In this document: piece after piece, positions 53,947 to 63,306 of the stretch | Layout: every line of letters begins with the position of its first letter | How positions within the stretch are numbered: position 1 is the first letter of the stretch | Origin: Verrucomicrobiales bacterium | Lineage (GTDB): Bacteria; Verrucomicrobiota; Verrucomicrobiia; Verrucomicrobiales; DEV007 | Assembly: GCA_029213265.1 (NCBI GenBank) | Contig: JARGNG010000007.1 | Span: 92,767-156,766, forward strand | Direction of reading: 5' to 3' | DNA length: 64,000 nucleotides | The notes under the pieces: generated by a model | The model's database searches: none | What the model was told of the DNA's origin: nothing | Seen by the model: only the letters and a program-made list of their open reading frames with translations | Program-made: the position numbers and the translations under genes

Positions 53947-54905
53947 ACATTCCCCGCTCACCCTCACCTGCGCACCATGCAGCTTCGGCATCCCGCCGCG
54001 GGTCGGCTTTGATTGCCGTTCTCTGGGTGATCGCGATCCTGAGTATCGCGGTTTTTTCCGCGACGCAGTTTCTGTTCATCGAGCTGGAATCGGAATCGAA
54101 TGCCTCGGCCATTTTCCGGGCGGAGCAACTCGCCGACCAGGGCATTGCCGTCGCGGCGCACCCGAATACAGAGCAAGCCGATCCGATTTTGAATCAACGT
54201 TTTTCGGAGGTGGAATCTTTTTTTGCCCGCATCAGCAGTGAAGGTGAGCGGCTCAATTTGAACGCCCTCCTGGAAAACCCGGAGGACGATCGGGTCGTTC
54301 TTGAGGAATTGTTCGTCGATTGGGGACTCCGGATTGATGAGGCGAAAGAAGTCGTCGATGCCTTGCTGGACTGGGTCGATGAAGACAGCGAGCCCACAAA
54401 CCGCGGGGCAGAGCAGGATCTCTATGTGGGAATGGAGCGCCCCAATTTTCCTTTTAACCGCCCTTTTGAATCACTGAAAGAAGCCGAACTGGTCTACGGT
54501 TTCGACCGCATTCTCTCGATTCGTCCGAACTGGCAGGATTCATTTACCCTGATGAGTGCCGGTCCGCTCGATTTGAACGAAGCTCCGGTTGACCTGATCA
54601 CGGTCGTCTGCGAATGCGGAGAGGCACAGGCAGAGCTCCTCGTCGGGGTGAGGAATGGATTTGATGGAATTCGCGGCACGGAAGATGACGAGCCATTTGA
54701 GGATGTGGAATCAGCTCTGGAAATTCTTGGAATTCCACCTGGCTTTGAAGATCGAATCTCTGCGCGTGTGTCCATCGAAGACGAGGCAAAACGGATCATT
54801 TCTATCGGAAGGTTCGGGACAATAGCGGTTGAAAGGACCGTGACCGTTCAATACACTGGCGACCGAGGGGAGATCCAGAAATGGGTGACCCGCCGAATCG
54901 AATGA
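53943..54905 (+). CDS. Type II secretion pseudopilin GspK-like
   Basis: 320 residues. RRGSALIAVLWVIAILSIAV is the GspK-type prepilin helix, lacking Glu at +5, as in K subunits. A large alpha domain follows with the helix-hairpin-helix-like LNLNALLEN and PLDLNEAPVDLI, and DALLDWVDEDSEP, which fits the GspK region that binds calcium. GspK caps the pseudopilus tip with I and J. Confidence 0.85.
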   Translation: MNIPRSPSPAHHAASASRRGSALIAVLWVIAILSIAVFSATQFLFIELESESNASAIFRAEQLADQGIAVAAHPNTEQADPILNQRFSEVESFFARISSEGERLNLNALLENPEDDRVVLEELFVDWGLRIDEAKEVVDALLDWVDEDSEPTNRGAEQDLYVGMERPNFPFNRPFESLKEAELVYGFDRILSIRPNWQDSFTLMSAGPLDLNEAPVDLITVVCECGEAQAELLVGVRNGFDGIRGTEDDEPFEDVESALEILGIPPGFEDRISARVSIEDEAKRIISIGRFGTIAVERTVTVQYTGDRGEIQKWVTRRIE

Positions 54906-56104
54906 CACGCAGTTACCCAGAGTGGGCTTATCTAATCGACGAGACAGGCCGTTATTTTTACCATCTGAAAAATGGGACTCGTATTGCCGTGGACGGAACC
55001 GAAGAAGCGCGGCCACCCCAACGTGCCATCTATGGGATTCCCACCAACGATCTGGTCTCTCATCCCCATTGGATCAGCAGCAAAGACGAAGAAATCATCG
55101 AGCAGGTCGTAGCTGTCGAAAACGAAAAACTGGGTATGAAGTCGGTGAGCGGTCCCGGCAGCATTTGCGACTGGAAGCCGGTGGAAATCAATGGATCACG
55201 AACGCTGGTCCAGTCCGTTTCGATTCCGTGGAATTTTGAGGGGGTGACGAAGGGACCAACCGAATTTACGGATTTTCTTCCGCAGTATTCCCTCTTCGTT
55301 CCTTCCGAAAACGCAGTCACCCTCTGGAGGGAAAACTCCGGCTGGGTTGCCGGCTATTCGAGGGCAAAGCGCTGGGCGCACGTGCAACCACTCGGCGAGA
55401 TTCCTGCGGAGGAGATTGCGGGAGAAATTGAGCTGACTCTGATGGAGCTTTCGGCCAAGGGAATCATCGACGAGATTCAAACCGTCGTCGTCTGGGGGGA
55501 GGAGAATTCCGAACTTCGATCCGCACTCGAAAGCCCGGGAGGAGCTCCCGTCCATTTTCTTTCCCGACCTGCACCGACAACGGGAGCCGTTCCTGACTGG
55601 GAATTTGAGCCACACGAGATCTCCGTCATTCGCCAGCAGAAGGCTGCCAGAAAGCGCACTTTGATCGGCGTTGTTCTCGGGTCCATCGCCCTGGTCCTTC
55701 TCGCTGCTGCCGCCCTCTTTCACCTGAAGCTACTGGAAGCCGAGAACAGCAGACTTGAAGCAAAGATTGCAGCGAACCGCGAGGATGCAGACCTGATCGA
55801 ACTCGCAATGGAACAATGGAACGCTGTAAGTCCCGCTCTGGAATCACAGCGCAACCCGGTCGAAATCTTTCATCTCGTGTCCTCCCTCTTACCGGAGAAG
55901 GGCTTTCGCATTTCCGAGTTCCAGTTCAATGATTTCCGAACCGTGAGGATCACCGGGGAAGGCTCGAACATGGATCGCGCCCTGCTCATAAAAGGGGCGC
56001 TCGAAAATTCCCCTGAGCTTTCCCACTTTAAGTGGACCGTCGATAGACCGGTAACAAAAAACGATCTCGTCACGTTTGGCGCCACCGGAACCTATCTCTA
56101 TTGA
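54902..56104 (+). CDS. Type II secretion GspL/PilM-like protein
   Basis: ATG 54902 overlaps the gspK stop (ATGA) and gives 400 residues. There is a cytoplasmic actin-like domain (about 1-240), one membrane helix (RTLIGVVLGSIALVLLAAAA) and a coil plus ferredoxin-like periplasmic domain. The order and topology fit GspL, which links the ATPase to the inner-membrane platform. Sequence identity to known GspL is low. Confidence 0.75.
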   Translation: MTRSYPEWAYLIDETGRYFYHLKNGTRIAVDGTEEARPPQRAIYGIPTNDLVSHPHWISSKDEEIIEQVVAVENEKLGMKSVSGPGSICDWKPVEINGSRTLVQSVSIPWNFEGVTKGPTEFTDFLPQYSLFVPSENAVTLWRENSGWVAGYSRAKRWAHVQPLGEIPAEEIAGEIELTLMELSAKGIIDEIQTVVVWGEENSELRSALESPGGAPVHFLSRPAPTTGAVPDWEFEPHEISVIRQQKAARKRTLIGVVLGSIALVLLAAAALFHLKLLEAENSRLEAKIAANREDADLIELAMEQWNAVSPALESQRNPVEIFHLVSSLLPEKGFRISEFQFNDFRTVRITGEGSNMDRALLIKGALENSPELSHFKWTVDRPVTKNDLVTFGATGTYLY

Positions 56105-56111
56105 GATCTCA

Positions 56112-56633
56112 ATGAAAACGAGCGAAAAGCGACTTCTCTTCATCATGCTTGGTATTGCCTTGCTGGGAGGCCTTGTCGTCGGCTCGGGAAAGTATTTCGA
56201 CAAGCGCGATGAACTCAGGACAGGGCAAAGGCAACTGAGCTCGGAGTGGGATGAGATTCAGGCCCTTTTCACGCAACGGGAAACTTGGGAAATGCGGTCC
56301 AATTGGCTGGAGGCGAATCAGCCCAAATTCACATCCCCGGAGAAAGCCGCCGGCGAGATTTTTCAGGAAGCCCAGGCCAGCGAGGTCGAAGGAGTCGAGG
56401 CAACGAAACAGGTCTTTGTCGACCCCGAGGAGACACCTCACTATATCCAGACAGGTGTTTCGCTCTCGGCGAAAGGCGAGCTCCCGAATGTTATGAGGTG
56501 GATTTACGATCTCTCCCGCCCCGAGGATTTTCGCATCGTGCGGAATCTCAAGATCGTTCCGGATAAGGAAACCCCTGAAAATGTCATTGCTACTTTTGAG
56601 CTGCTGCGGTGGTATGCTCCCACGAACCAATGA
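56112..56633 (+). CDS. Type II secretion GspM/PilO-like protein
   Basis: 173 residues from ATG 56112. One N-terminal membrane helix (LLFIMLGIALLGGLVVGSG), a coil (RDELRTGQRQLSSEWDEI) and a small alpha/beta domain. It fits GspM or PilO, the partner of GspL. It overlaps the next start by four bases. Confidence 0.75.
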   Translation: MKTSEKRLLFIMLGIALLGGLVVGSGKYFDKRDELRTGQRQLSSEWDEIQALFTQRETWEMRSNWLEANQPKFTSPEKAAGEIFQEAQASEVEGVEATKQVFVDPEETPHYIQTGVSLSAKGELPNVMRWIYDLSRPEDFRIVRNLKIVPDKETPENVIATFELLRWYAPTNQ

Positions 56634-57334
56634 AACGAGTAACTACATTTCTATTGGGATGCCTTCTGACAAGCCCCCCACTTTTTTCTGAACAGACGGA
56701 TCTCGATGAGTCGATTCCGGAGGCACCGATTGTTGAGGAAACACTTCCGAGCGGGCATTCGGTAACCCGCTATGTGCCGGTTTGGGAAAACTCCCCGTTC
56801 AACCGTGAAGTAGCCAGGATTGTCGAAACCAAGCTATCCAGCACCTTCGGGAAGAACCTCGTTCTGGAAGGCCTCGTCAGTGATAAAGCAAAGGGTCCGA
56901 TTGCCTTCGTTCGGGATACCAAAGAGAATGTTCCTTTCACCATCTCCTCGGAAAAGAGCTCCGGAGATTATACCTACACGATTGTAAGTGCAAACAAAGA
57001 TCCCGACCCTCAAAAAACAACCGTGACGATCACAGACGGCAAGGAACAGGCTGAGATCGGATACCAGGCAAATATTCTCACACAAAGCATCCGGGCACCA
57101 CAGCAGCAGGCCGCTCCGGCTGCGGATCGAAATTCCGCCGCCTCCCGGGCGCGCGAAGCGCAACTCCGCAATCAACAGGCAAAACAGAAAGCTCCCGGAA
57201 ACCAACCCCGGCAGGTGCAGCCTGTGAACACTCAACCCGCAGCGCAGCCTGAGAAGCAGGAAGATGCACTCGACCGCCTTGACGAAGCCCCCCGCCGAAG
57301 AATGGTTCCGCTCCCGAAAGGAGCAGGCAACTAA
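56630..57334 (+). CDS. Periplasmic PilP/GspC-like protein of the secretion operon
   Basis: 234 residues from ATG 56630. Signal peptide (MKRVTTFLLGCLLTSPPLF), then a small beta domain with NLVLEGLVSDKAKGPIAFV, similar in pattern to the homology region of GspC or PilP, and a Gln/Ala/Pro/Arg-rich tail. It would connect the inner-membrane platform to the secretin, whose gene starts 18 bp later. Homology is weak and the assignment rests largely on position. Confidence 0.65.
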   Translation: MKRVTTFLLGCLLTSPPLFSEQTDLDESIPEAPIVEETLPSGHSVTRYVPVWENSPFNREVARIVETKLSSTFGKNLVLEGLVSDKAKGPIAFVRDTKENVPFTISSEKSSGDYTYTIVSANKDPDPQKTTVTITDGKEQAEIGYQANILTQSIRAPQQQAAPAADRNSAASRAREAQLRNQQAKQKAPGNQPRQVQPVNTQPAAQPEKQEDALDRLDEAPRRRMVPLPKGAGN

Positions 57335-57352
57335 CCCTTGCAGACTCGACTC

Positions 57353-59725
57353 ATGAATATTTACCGATCCCTAGCGCGCGGAATCCTTTTCCTCTGCTGC
57401 CTGCTACTCCTCCTTTTGCAACCAGCGGTTGCGCAGGACACCCCCGCCGACGGCCCCGGGAATTCCGCGGAAGACAAGGTGGATGTACAGTTCCCGAATA
57501 CCGCGATTCCCCAGATTCTGCTCTTCTATGAGATGATTACCGGGAAAAAGGTCATTCGGGATTCCAACATTCAGGACAAGACGCTTTCCGTGATCACCTC
57601 CGGCGAATTGACCTACGCCGAGGCGGCTGACTTCATTGAAAAGAGTTTTCTTCTCAACGGCTATGCCATTCTGCCAACCGAGAACCCGGACCAGCTCAAG
57701 ATTATCGCCTACAACACCGACAAGAAAGTGACCAGTGAGGGCGTCCCCGTCTTCACCACTCCCTTTGAACTTCCCGAGTCGGAACAGGTCGTCACCTACA
57801 TCATGACGCTGACGTATCTGACTCCGGACGCCGCCGCCGAATACTTTTCCAATATTGTGGAGCTGCACCCCTATGGAAAAATCACGCCTTTACTCAATGC
57901 GAACGCTGTGGTGATCACAGAAAGTGCCTCCGTGATCCGGCGATTGGTCGAGTTGCGCGATCATCTCGATGTGAGCCCCGTGAAAACGGTCAGTCAGTCC
58001 TTCCAGCTGGAGAGAGCCGACTCGGAAGAAGTCGTGGAGGCCTTGATTGATATTCTTGATCTGGACCAGGAAGCCGCGAGCGGCACGAGCTCCGCTCCGG
58101 GCCAACCAGCCAGTCGCACTCCCCGCCCGGCCGGGACCAGCGATAGCGCAGCTCCTTCGTCGATTCCCTCCCAGCGTGGTAACGGTTCGTTTACGAAAGC
58201 AAACGCGCCCAAACCGCGGGTGCGTTCAATCGCGCGTGCCAACCGGGTTCTCGTTGTTGCCTCCCCTCAGGATCTCGAATACGTCTCCAGTATCATTGAG
58301 CACCTCGATGCTCCGGTCGAGTCAGCCAGCTACATGCGCCGCAAGCTGAACTACATTTCGGTAAATAACTTTCTGCAGATCGCAAGCGATGTCATTCTCC
58401 GTGGACTAGGAGGAGAGAATACCCAGGCAGGTCAAATCTCCGGAAGCCAGGGCCAGAATGGCGGGAATAGTTTCGGAGGTCAAAATGGTCTTACCAACAA
58501 CAACATCCCGGTGAATAATCAGAGCAACTTCGGGAACAGCAATTCCGGACAGGGCGGTTCTACCGGTGCTCTCGGAAGTGCCGGTGCCGACCAGGCCGCC
58601 GCACCCCAGTCGATCGTCGTCGACAAGACTCTCCTCGTCGCCGACAACGTCCAGAATCTGCTGATCGCCTCCGGTCCGCCCGAGCATCTTCGCCTCATCA
58701 GTGAACTGCTCGACGAGATGGATTGCCGCCCCAGCCAGATCCAGATCTCTGCCGTGATTGCCCAACTCAACCTGGGTGACGACTTTGACTTCGGCGTCGA
58801 TTTCCTTCGATCCCTCGATAACCTGGGGAACGGCAACACTCCGGGTACCGCGGGTTCCTTGGCTTCCCGCCCCAGCTCAGCTCAGCCTTTGCTTGATTTG
58901 GCTACTCTCACTGATGTGAACAATCTGATCCCTGCCGCCTCCGGATTGACGATGTATGGGCAGATCAACAACTATACGGATGTGGTCCTGTCGGCCCTCG
59001 AATCCACCGAGCGCTTCAAGGTACTCTCCCGCCCGACCATCTACACGGTCAACAACCGGCAGGCTACGATCGAGACCGGTCAACGTGTCGCCGTTCCCCG
59101 CAGCACCCTTTCCTCTCTGGATGTGGACCAGGGAAACAACAACCAGGTCGTCACGGCCAATATTGACTTCGAGGACGTCGTACTTCGAATCGATGTGCTT
59201 CCCCTGATCAATGCTGACGGGGAAATCACTCTACAAATCCAACAGCGAAACGATGACATCATCGGCAGCACCATTATTGGAAATGACGAGATCCCCACCA
59301 TTGGAACTCAAGTCCTTGGCACTACAGTGATGGTTCAAGACGGGGCCACCGTTCTGCTCGGGGGGCTGATTTCGGAGGAAGACAGAAAGAATGAAACCGG
59401 CGTTCCCCTGTTCTCCGACCTTCCCCTGGTGGGACGGGTTTTTGGGTCCACTCGCGATAATGTCAATCGGCAGGAATTGCTCATTTTCATTCAGCCGAAA
59501 ATCATTATGAGTCCGTCCGAGTATGAGCAGAAGGACCAGGAAATGAAGGACCGGACGCGTGTCGGATCGGAGGCGGAAGCCTTTGCCGAAGCGGAAGTCG
59601 ATAATCTGGACCTTTTCGAGTCCCAGGATTTCAACAGCCCGGAAAAGCGCATTCACTTTTTCCGGGATCTGTTCAAGAAGAAGCCTCAGGAGCCGTCCGT
59701 CCGCGCCGTTCCGATCAGCGAATAA
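57353..59725 (+). CDS. Type II secretion secretin (GspD)
   Basis: 790 residues from ATG 57353 with a signal peptide ending PAVAQ. N0 and N1-N3 domains follow ([20 protein letters not shown], the [18 protein letters not shown] region and [20 protein letters not shown]), broken by a Ser/Pro/Gly linker and an Asn/Gln/Gly-rich loop. The C-terminal secretin domain has [38 protein letters not shown] and [17 protein letters not shown] charged tail of about 90 residues follows; it could bind a pilotin or other partner. It forms the outer-membrane channel. Confidence 0.95.
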   Translation: MNIYRSLARGILFLCCLLLLLLQPAVAQDTPADGPGNSAEDKVDVQFPNTAIPQILLFYEMITGKKVIRDSNIQDKTLSVITSGELTYAEAADFIEKSFLLNGYAILPTENPDQLKIIAYNTDKKVTSEGVPVFTTPFELPESEQVVTYIMTLTYLTPDAAAEYFSNIVELHPYGKITPLLNANAVVITESASVIRRLVELRDHLDVSPVKTVSQSFQLERADSEEVVEALIDILDLDQEAASGTSSAPGQPASRTPRPAGTSDSAAPSSIPSQRGNGSFTKANAPKPRVRSIARANRVLVVASPQDLEYVSSIIEHLDAPVESASYMRRKLNYISVNNFLQIASDVILRGLGGENTQAGQISGSQGQNGGNSFGGQNGLTNNNIPVNNQSNFGNSNSGQGGSTGALGSAGADQAAAPQSIVVDKTLLVADNVQNLLIASGPPEHLRLISELLDEMDCRPSQIQISAVIAQLNLGDDFDFGVDFLRSLDNLGNGNTPGTAGSLASRPSSAQPLLDLATLTDVNNLIPAASGLTMYGQINNYTDVVLSALESTERFKVLSRPTIYTVNNRQATIETGQRVAVPRSTLSSLDVDQGNNNQVVTANIDFEDVVLRIDVLPLINADGEITLQIQQRNDDIIGSTIIGNDEIPTIGTQVLGTTVMVQDGATVLLGGLISEEDRKNETGVPLFSDLPLVGRVFGSTRDNVNRQELLIFIQPKIIMSPSEYEQKDQEMKDRTRVGSEAEAFAEAEVDNLDLFESQDFNSPEKRIHFFRDLFKKKPQEPSVRAVPISE

Positions 59726-59825
59726 GCTGCTGCCGCTGCCCGGGCGTCGGAAGACAGAGTTTCCGCTCTCTCTTCGTTGGTGCATCCTCGCTGGCAATGA
59801 ACGCGTTTCCGGTCATACTTTCCCC

Positions 59826-61220
59826 ATGCGCTTTTGTTCTGTTCTCATCGCGTCCTTCTTGATCCTTGGCCCAGCCCGCGGCAAAGACCGCCCCAATGTT
59901 CTGCTCCTGTGCATTGATGACCTGCGACCCGAATTGAACTGCTACGGAGTCGACTACATCCACTCCCCCCACATTGATCGTGTGGCCGCGACCGGCCGGG
60001 TTTTCCGGAGACACTATGTCCAGGCGCCCACCTGCGGTGCTTCGCGCTACGCTCTGCTCACCGGGAAATACGGCCCCGGTGACAACGACGCACTCTTCAA
60101 GCGAATCACGGATGTCAGCAGCCCGACCGCGCCGGAATGGTTTCGAAACCATGGCTACATCACCGTCTCCGTCGGCAAGGTTTCCCACCACCCCGGAGGA
60201 CTGGGCGGCCCCGACTGGGACGATGAGGCGCTCGTTGAAATGCCGAATGCATGGGTCCGCAGCGTGATGCCCGTCGGCAAATGGCAGCACCCCCGCGGCG
60301 CCATGCACGGACTCGCGAATGGGGAGATCCGGGGCAACGCCACGGAGATGGATGTCTTTCAGGTGGAAGAAGGATATGACGATATTTACCCCGATGGATT
60401 GATTACCGATGCCGCCTTGCAGGAATTGAATGAGCTCGCTGCGGCCAGTGATACGGAACCATTCTTTCTCGCCGTAGGCATTATCCGTCCTCACCTCCCC
60501 TTTGGTGCTCCCGCCAAGTACATGGAGCCCTACCAGGGAGTGAAGCTGCCTCCGATTCCCCATCCGGAAAAGCCGGTCGGCAACACGACCTGGCACAAGT
60601 CCGGGGAATTCATGAAATACAATCGTTGGGATCAGGATCCGAACGAAGACGAAGACTTCGCGGACGAAGTGAGGAGACACTACGCTGCCTGCGTTACCTA
60701 TGCCGATGCCCAGGCCGGACGCATTCTCAGTCGGCTCGAGGAACTCGGTTTGTCTGACAACACCATCGTCGTCCTTTGGGGCGATCACGGCTGGCATCTC
60801 GGAGAACATGCCGTTTGGGGGAAACACACACTTTTCGAGGAGTCGCTCCACTCCCCGCTCATCATTCGAAGCCCCGGCATGAAGAAGCCCGGAACGCCGA
60901 CTGAAGCCATGGTCGAAAGCGTCGACATCTTTCCGACACTCTGTGATCTCGCCGGAATCAAAGCTCCGGATTTCGCACATGGCACCTCGCTGAAGAAACA
61001 GCTTGAAGATCCGGCAGCAAAGGGAAAGCCGGCGATCTCTTACTTTAGAAAAGGCAGTAAGACGATTCGGACGGAAACCCATCGATTGATCACGTCATCA
61101 AAGCATGTCGAGCTCTATGACCACACATCGGAAGAAGGCGAAACGAAAAACATCGCCAAAGAGAATCCGAAGCTGGTAGAGGAGTTGAAGGCAGAGCTGG
61201 AAGAGCGGATGAAACGGTAG
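59826..61220 (+). CDS. Exported sulfatase (iduronate-2-sulfatase-like)
   Basis: The ATG at 59826 gives 464 residues with a signal peptide ([19 protein letters not shown]); the reading frame extends upstream without meaning. [33 protein letters not shown] and [20 protein letters not shown] are typical of the iduronate sulfatase branch. The formylglycine motif is CGASR, with Ala in place of the usual Pro. It follows the secretin by 100 bp and is probably a separate unit. Confidence 0.93.
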   Translation: MRFCSVLIASFLILGPARGKDRPNVLLLCIDDLRPELNCYGVDYIHSPHIDRVAATGRVFRRHYVQAPTCGASRYALLTGKYGPGDNDALFKRITDVSSPTAPEWFRNHGYITVSVGKVSHHPGGLGGPDWDDEALVEMPNAWVRSVMPVGKWQHPRGAMHGLANGEIRGNATEMDVFQVEEGYDDIYPDGLITDAALQELNELAAASDTEPFFLAVGIIRPHLPFGAPAKYMEPYQGVKLPPIPHPEKPVGNTTWHKSGEFMKYNRWDQDPNEDEDFADEVRRHYAACVTYADAQAGRILSRLEELGLSDNTIVVLWGDHGWHLGEHAVWGKHTLFEESLHSPLIIRSPGMKKPGTPTEAMVESVDIFPTLCDLAGIKAPDFAHGTSLKKQLEDPAAKGKPAISYFRKGSKTIRTETHRLITSSKHVELYDHTSEEGETKNIAKENPKLVEELKAELEERMKR

Positions 61221-61238
61221 AGGAAAACGTGAGTTTTT

Positions 61239-61274
61239 CTTCCGGACGAACACGCCCTTCGAAAGTCTCACGAC
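61239..61274. repeat. 36-bp direct repeat, copy 1
   Basis: Starts CTTCCGGACGAACACG and ends GAAAGTCTCACGAC; identical to copy 2 (62033-62068) at 32 of 36 positions. The end can fold as GAAAGTC-tcac-GACTTCC. It lies 18 bp after the sulfatase stop. Confidence 0.8.
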
Positions 61275-61443
61275 TTCCGCTCCCGGGCAGGCGTCCCTCC
61301 CACTCGCCGGGGAAGGTCGGGGAGTCCATTCACGGATTGACGAACTTCCCGGTTTTCTTCAGCATGATCCAGTCGGCTGGCGCTCCCTACCGAGATCCCA
61401 GCTCATACGTTTTTACTATAGCATCCCCAACCGGACCCCTGAG

Positions 61444-61998
61444 ATGAATCCTATCTACCCTTTGCCGCCCCATGCACGGCCCGGCGGCATCCTCGCGATC
61501 GTATTCACTTTTCTGATGTTACTCCCGGGAATCCAACCGGCCAACGGAGTGCAAATGTCAGGATGGATGCGTTTCAAGGGGGGCGTCGGCGGAAAAAGCT
61601 ACTATTCCGAGAGATACTACTATGGAGGCTACGCCCCCTACTACTGCGACAGGGACGAGTGCATCGATAGAACCGGCGTCATTCGATTTTTCGGAGTGAC
61701 TCCTTTCAAGGCCAAAAATGGCGGGAGAGGTGAGCTTCTGGGAGGCACCTTTACCATGAAAAAACTCGCTGGCCGCGGTGCGCTGGGCAGATACACCGGA
61801 GATATCTTTGCCGTCTTCAAACTGGATGGGCAGGAACTCGTTCGCTATGGCCGGATCGGGGTGCGCCTTCGGAAACGGGCACTTCGTACTCCCTTCGGGA
61901 AATTCAAGCTAAAGACGAGGGTAAGGGACTATGGATTCCGAAACCGCCAGCTTTTTCGCGGGCGTGGCTTCATCAAGGTGGGCGTCTGGGGGCGCTGA
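61444..61998 (+). CDS. Small basic secreted protein, Tyr/Arg/Gly-rich
   Basis: 184 residues with a signal peptide or anchor (ILAIVFTFLMLLPGIQPANG). The mature part has a Tyr-rich patch (SYYSERYYYGGYAPYYC) with two Cys (CDRDEC) and a strongly basic C-terminal half (RLRKRALRTPFGKFKLKTR). I recognise no family. It lies between the two copies of a 36-bp direct repeat. Confidence 0.65.
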   Translation: MNPIYPLPPHARPGGILAIVFTFLMLLPGIQPANGVQMSGWMRFKGGVGGKSYYSERYYYGGYAPYYCDRDECIDRTGVIRFFGVTPFKAKNGGRGELLGGTFTMKKLAGRGALGRYTGDIFAVFKLDGQELVRYGRIGVRLRKRALRTPFGKFKLKTRVRDYGFRNRQLFRGRGFIKVGVWGR

Positions 61999-62032
61999 GG
62001 ACTCGATAACCCGGGCCGCGAGGCTGGTTTCG

Positions 62033-62068
62033 CTTCCGGACGAACACGTTTTGCGAAAGTCTCACGAC
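62033..62068. repeat. 36-bp direct repeat, copy 2
   Basis: Second copy of the repeat at 61239-61274, 32 of 36 identical. It lies between convergent genes, 8 bp before the SGNH hydrolase stop. Confidence 0.8.
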
Positions 62069-62076
62069 CCCGCTAC

Positions 62077-63273
62077 CTACTCGTTCACCTGAAAATACAA
62101 GATCGTCGCGGCGTTGCCTTTGCTCTTTTCGTTCTTATCCTCCGCCGTTCGGATCGCGATTTGGTGATAGGCACCGCTCAATCCGTCAGCCAAGACAATG
62201 CTCCTGGGATAATTCAATCCGCCGCTGTGTTTGTGATACAAATCGACCGGCTTCCAGTCTCCTGAATCGACACTGACCTCCAGCATTCCCGCATCCGGTC
62301 CGGCGAGAATGAAAGCGCCGATCCTTCTTCCCTGGAAGGAGTAGTAGAGAAAGTCTCCGGGGGAATCGGACCGGAGCGCCCGGTATTTTTTGTAATCCTC
62401 ACGGATCTGCCCGACGGGGAGGAGATCTTTCGACACCTCGGCAAACTTCCAGCCACCAAGCCAGTTGAAAGCCTGTGGATCAACCCGCTTTGCGGCGTAG
62501 AAGGAGCGCTCGTCCAGCGGATCCGGCAGGGCGACGTTCTGAGGGGTCTCTCCGGAGATGGTGTCTTCAATTACCTTCGTGATCAGATCACTCGCAAACT
62601 GGTAGCCTTTCTGGTTCGGGTGCGTTCCTTTGTAATCCTCCTCCCAGCTCATGCGACCCGCTGCGATTTCGTCCGCGAGAGCTTTTCCGACATCGACCAT
62701 CGGCACGTCATAGTGACGGGCGACCGCCTTGTGCGCGGCGACGCTGACCGCTTCCTCCCCTTTCTGAATCGTTTCCAGAATACCGGGATTCACATACTGA
62801 ACCGAAATCACATCCCCGGTCGGGTTGGCTTCGAAATACTGACGAATGATCCCCTCCAGCCCGCGGATCGCGGTTTCCCGATCATGCATCGCATCCTGAT
62901 CATCATTCACGGCAAACTCGACGATGAGCAGGTCGACCTGGCCTTTTGAGAGAACATCCTCCTCGACCCGAAAAGCGCCTGAGGTGGAGCAGGTGGAACT
63001 GAGCCCCGCATTCGTAAACGTAAACTCCACATCGGCCCAGTTCTCCACCAACCAGTCCGCCACCATCTTCGTGTGTCCGTTCACGTTCTGGGTGATCGAT
63101 CCGCCCAGGAACGCGACGCGGGCTTTGCGTTCCTTCTCCATTCTCGCGATGAAGTTGGAAACGCCGCGCGAGCCCATTTCGATGGCTTGGGGAGGAACCT
63201 CTGCCCCGTCGCTGGCTGTGAGGCAAACACTGAAGCTAAGGGAAATTACCAGTACGGGAAAAAGATATCTCAT
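62077..63273 (-). CDS. Exported SGNH/GDSL-type hydrolase
   Basis: 398 residues with a signal peptide (MRYLFPVLVISLSFSVCLTA). Block I is FLGGSIT (nucleophile Ser), block III VEFAVNDD (Asn) and block V GTHPNQKGY (His, with nearby Asp). A C-terminal beta domain (about 260-398) may bind carbohydrate. It is likely an esterase removing acyl groups from polysaccharide. It is divergent from the next sulfatase with only 33 bp between the starts. Confidence 0.9.
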   Translation of the reverse strand: MRYLFPVLVISLSFSVCLTASDGAEVPPQAIEMGSRGVSNFIARMEKERKARVAFLGGSITQNVNGHTKMVADWLVENWADVEFTFTNAGLSSTCSTSGAFRVEEDVLSKGQVDLLIVEFAVNDDQDAMHDRETAIRGLEGIIRQYFEANPTGDVISVQYVNPGILETIQKGEEAVSVAAHKAVARHYDVPMVDVGKALADEIAAGRMSWEEDYKGTHPNQKGYQFASDLITKVIEDTISGETPQNVALPDPLDERSFYAAKRVDPQAFNWLGGWKFAEVSKDLLPVGQIREDYKKYRALRSDSPGDFLYYSFQGRRIGAFILAGPDAGMLEVSVDSGDWKPVDLYHKHSGGLNYPRSIVLADGLSGAYHQIAIRTAEDKNEKSKGNAATILYFQVNE

Positions 63274-63277
63274 AAGT

Positions 63278-63289
63278 TGTCTCCAGACA
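63278..63289. promoter_or_regulatory. Small palindrome between divergent hydrolase and sulfatase genes
   Basis: TGTCT-CC-AGACA in the 33-bp gap between the two start codons. It could be a shared regulator site, but is short enough to arise by chance. Confidence 0.3.
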
Positions 63290-63306
63290 GTAAACGCGAC
63301 AAGACT

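Noticed and set aside
59715..61082. A 455-codon open frame on the minus strand
   Set aside because: Antisense to the iduronate-type sulfatase, which has clear catalytic motifs.
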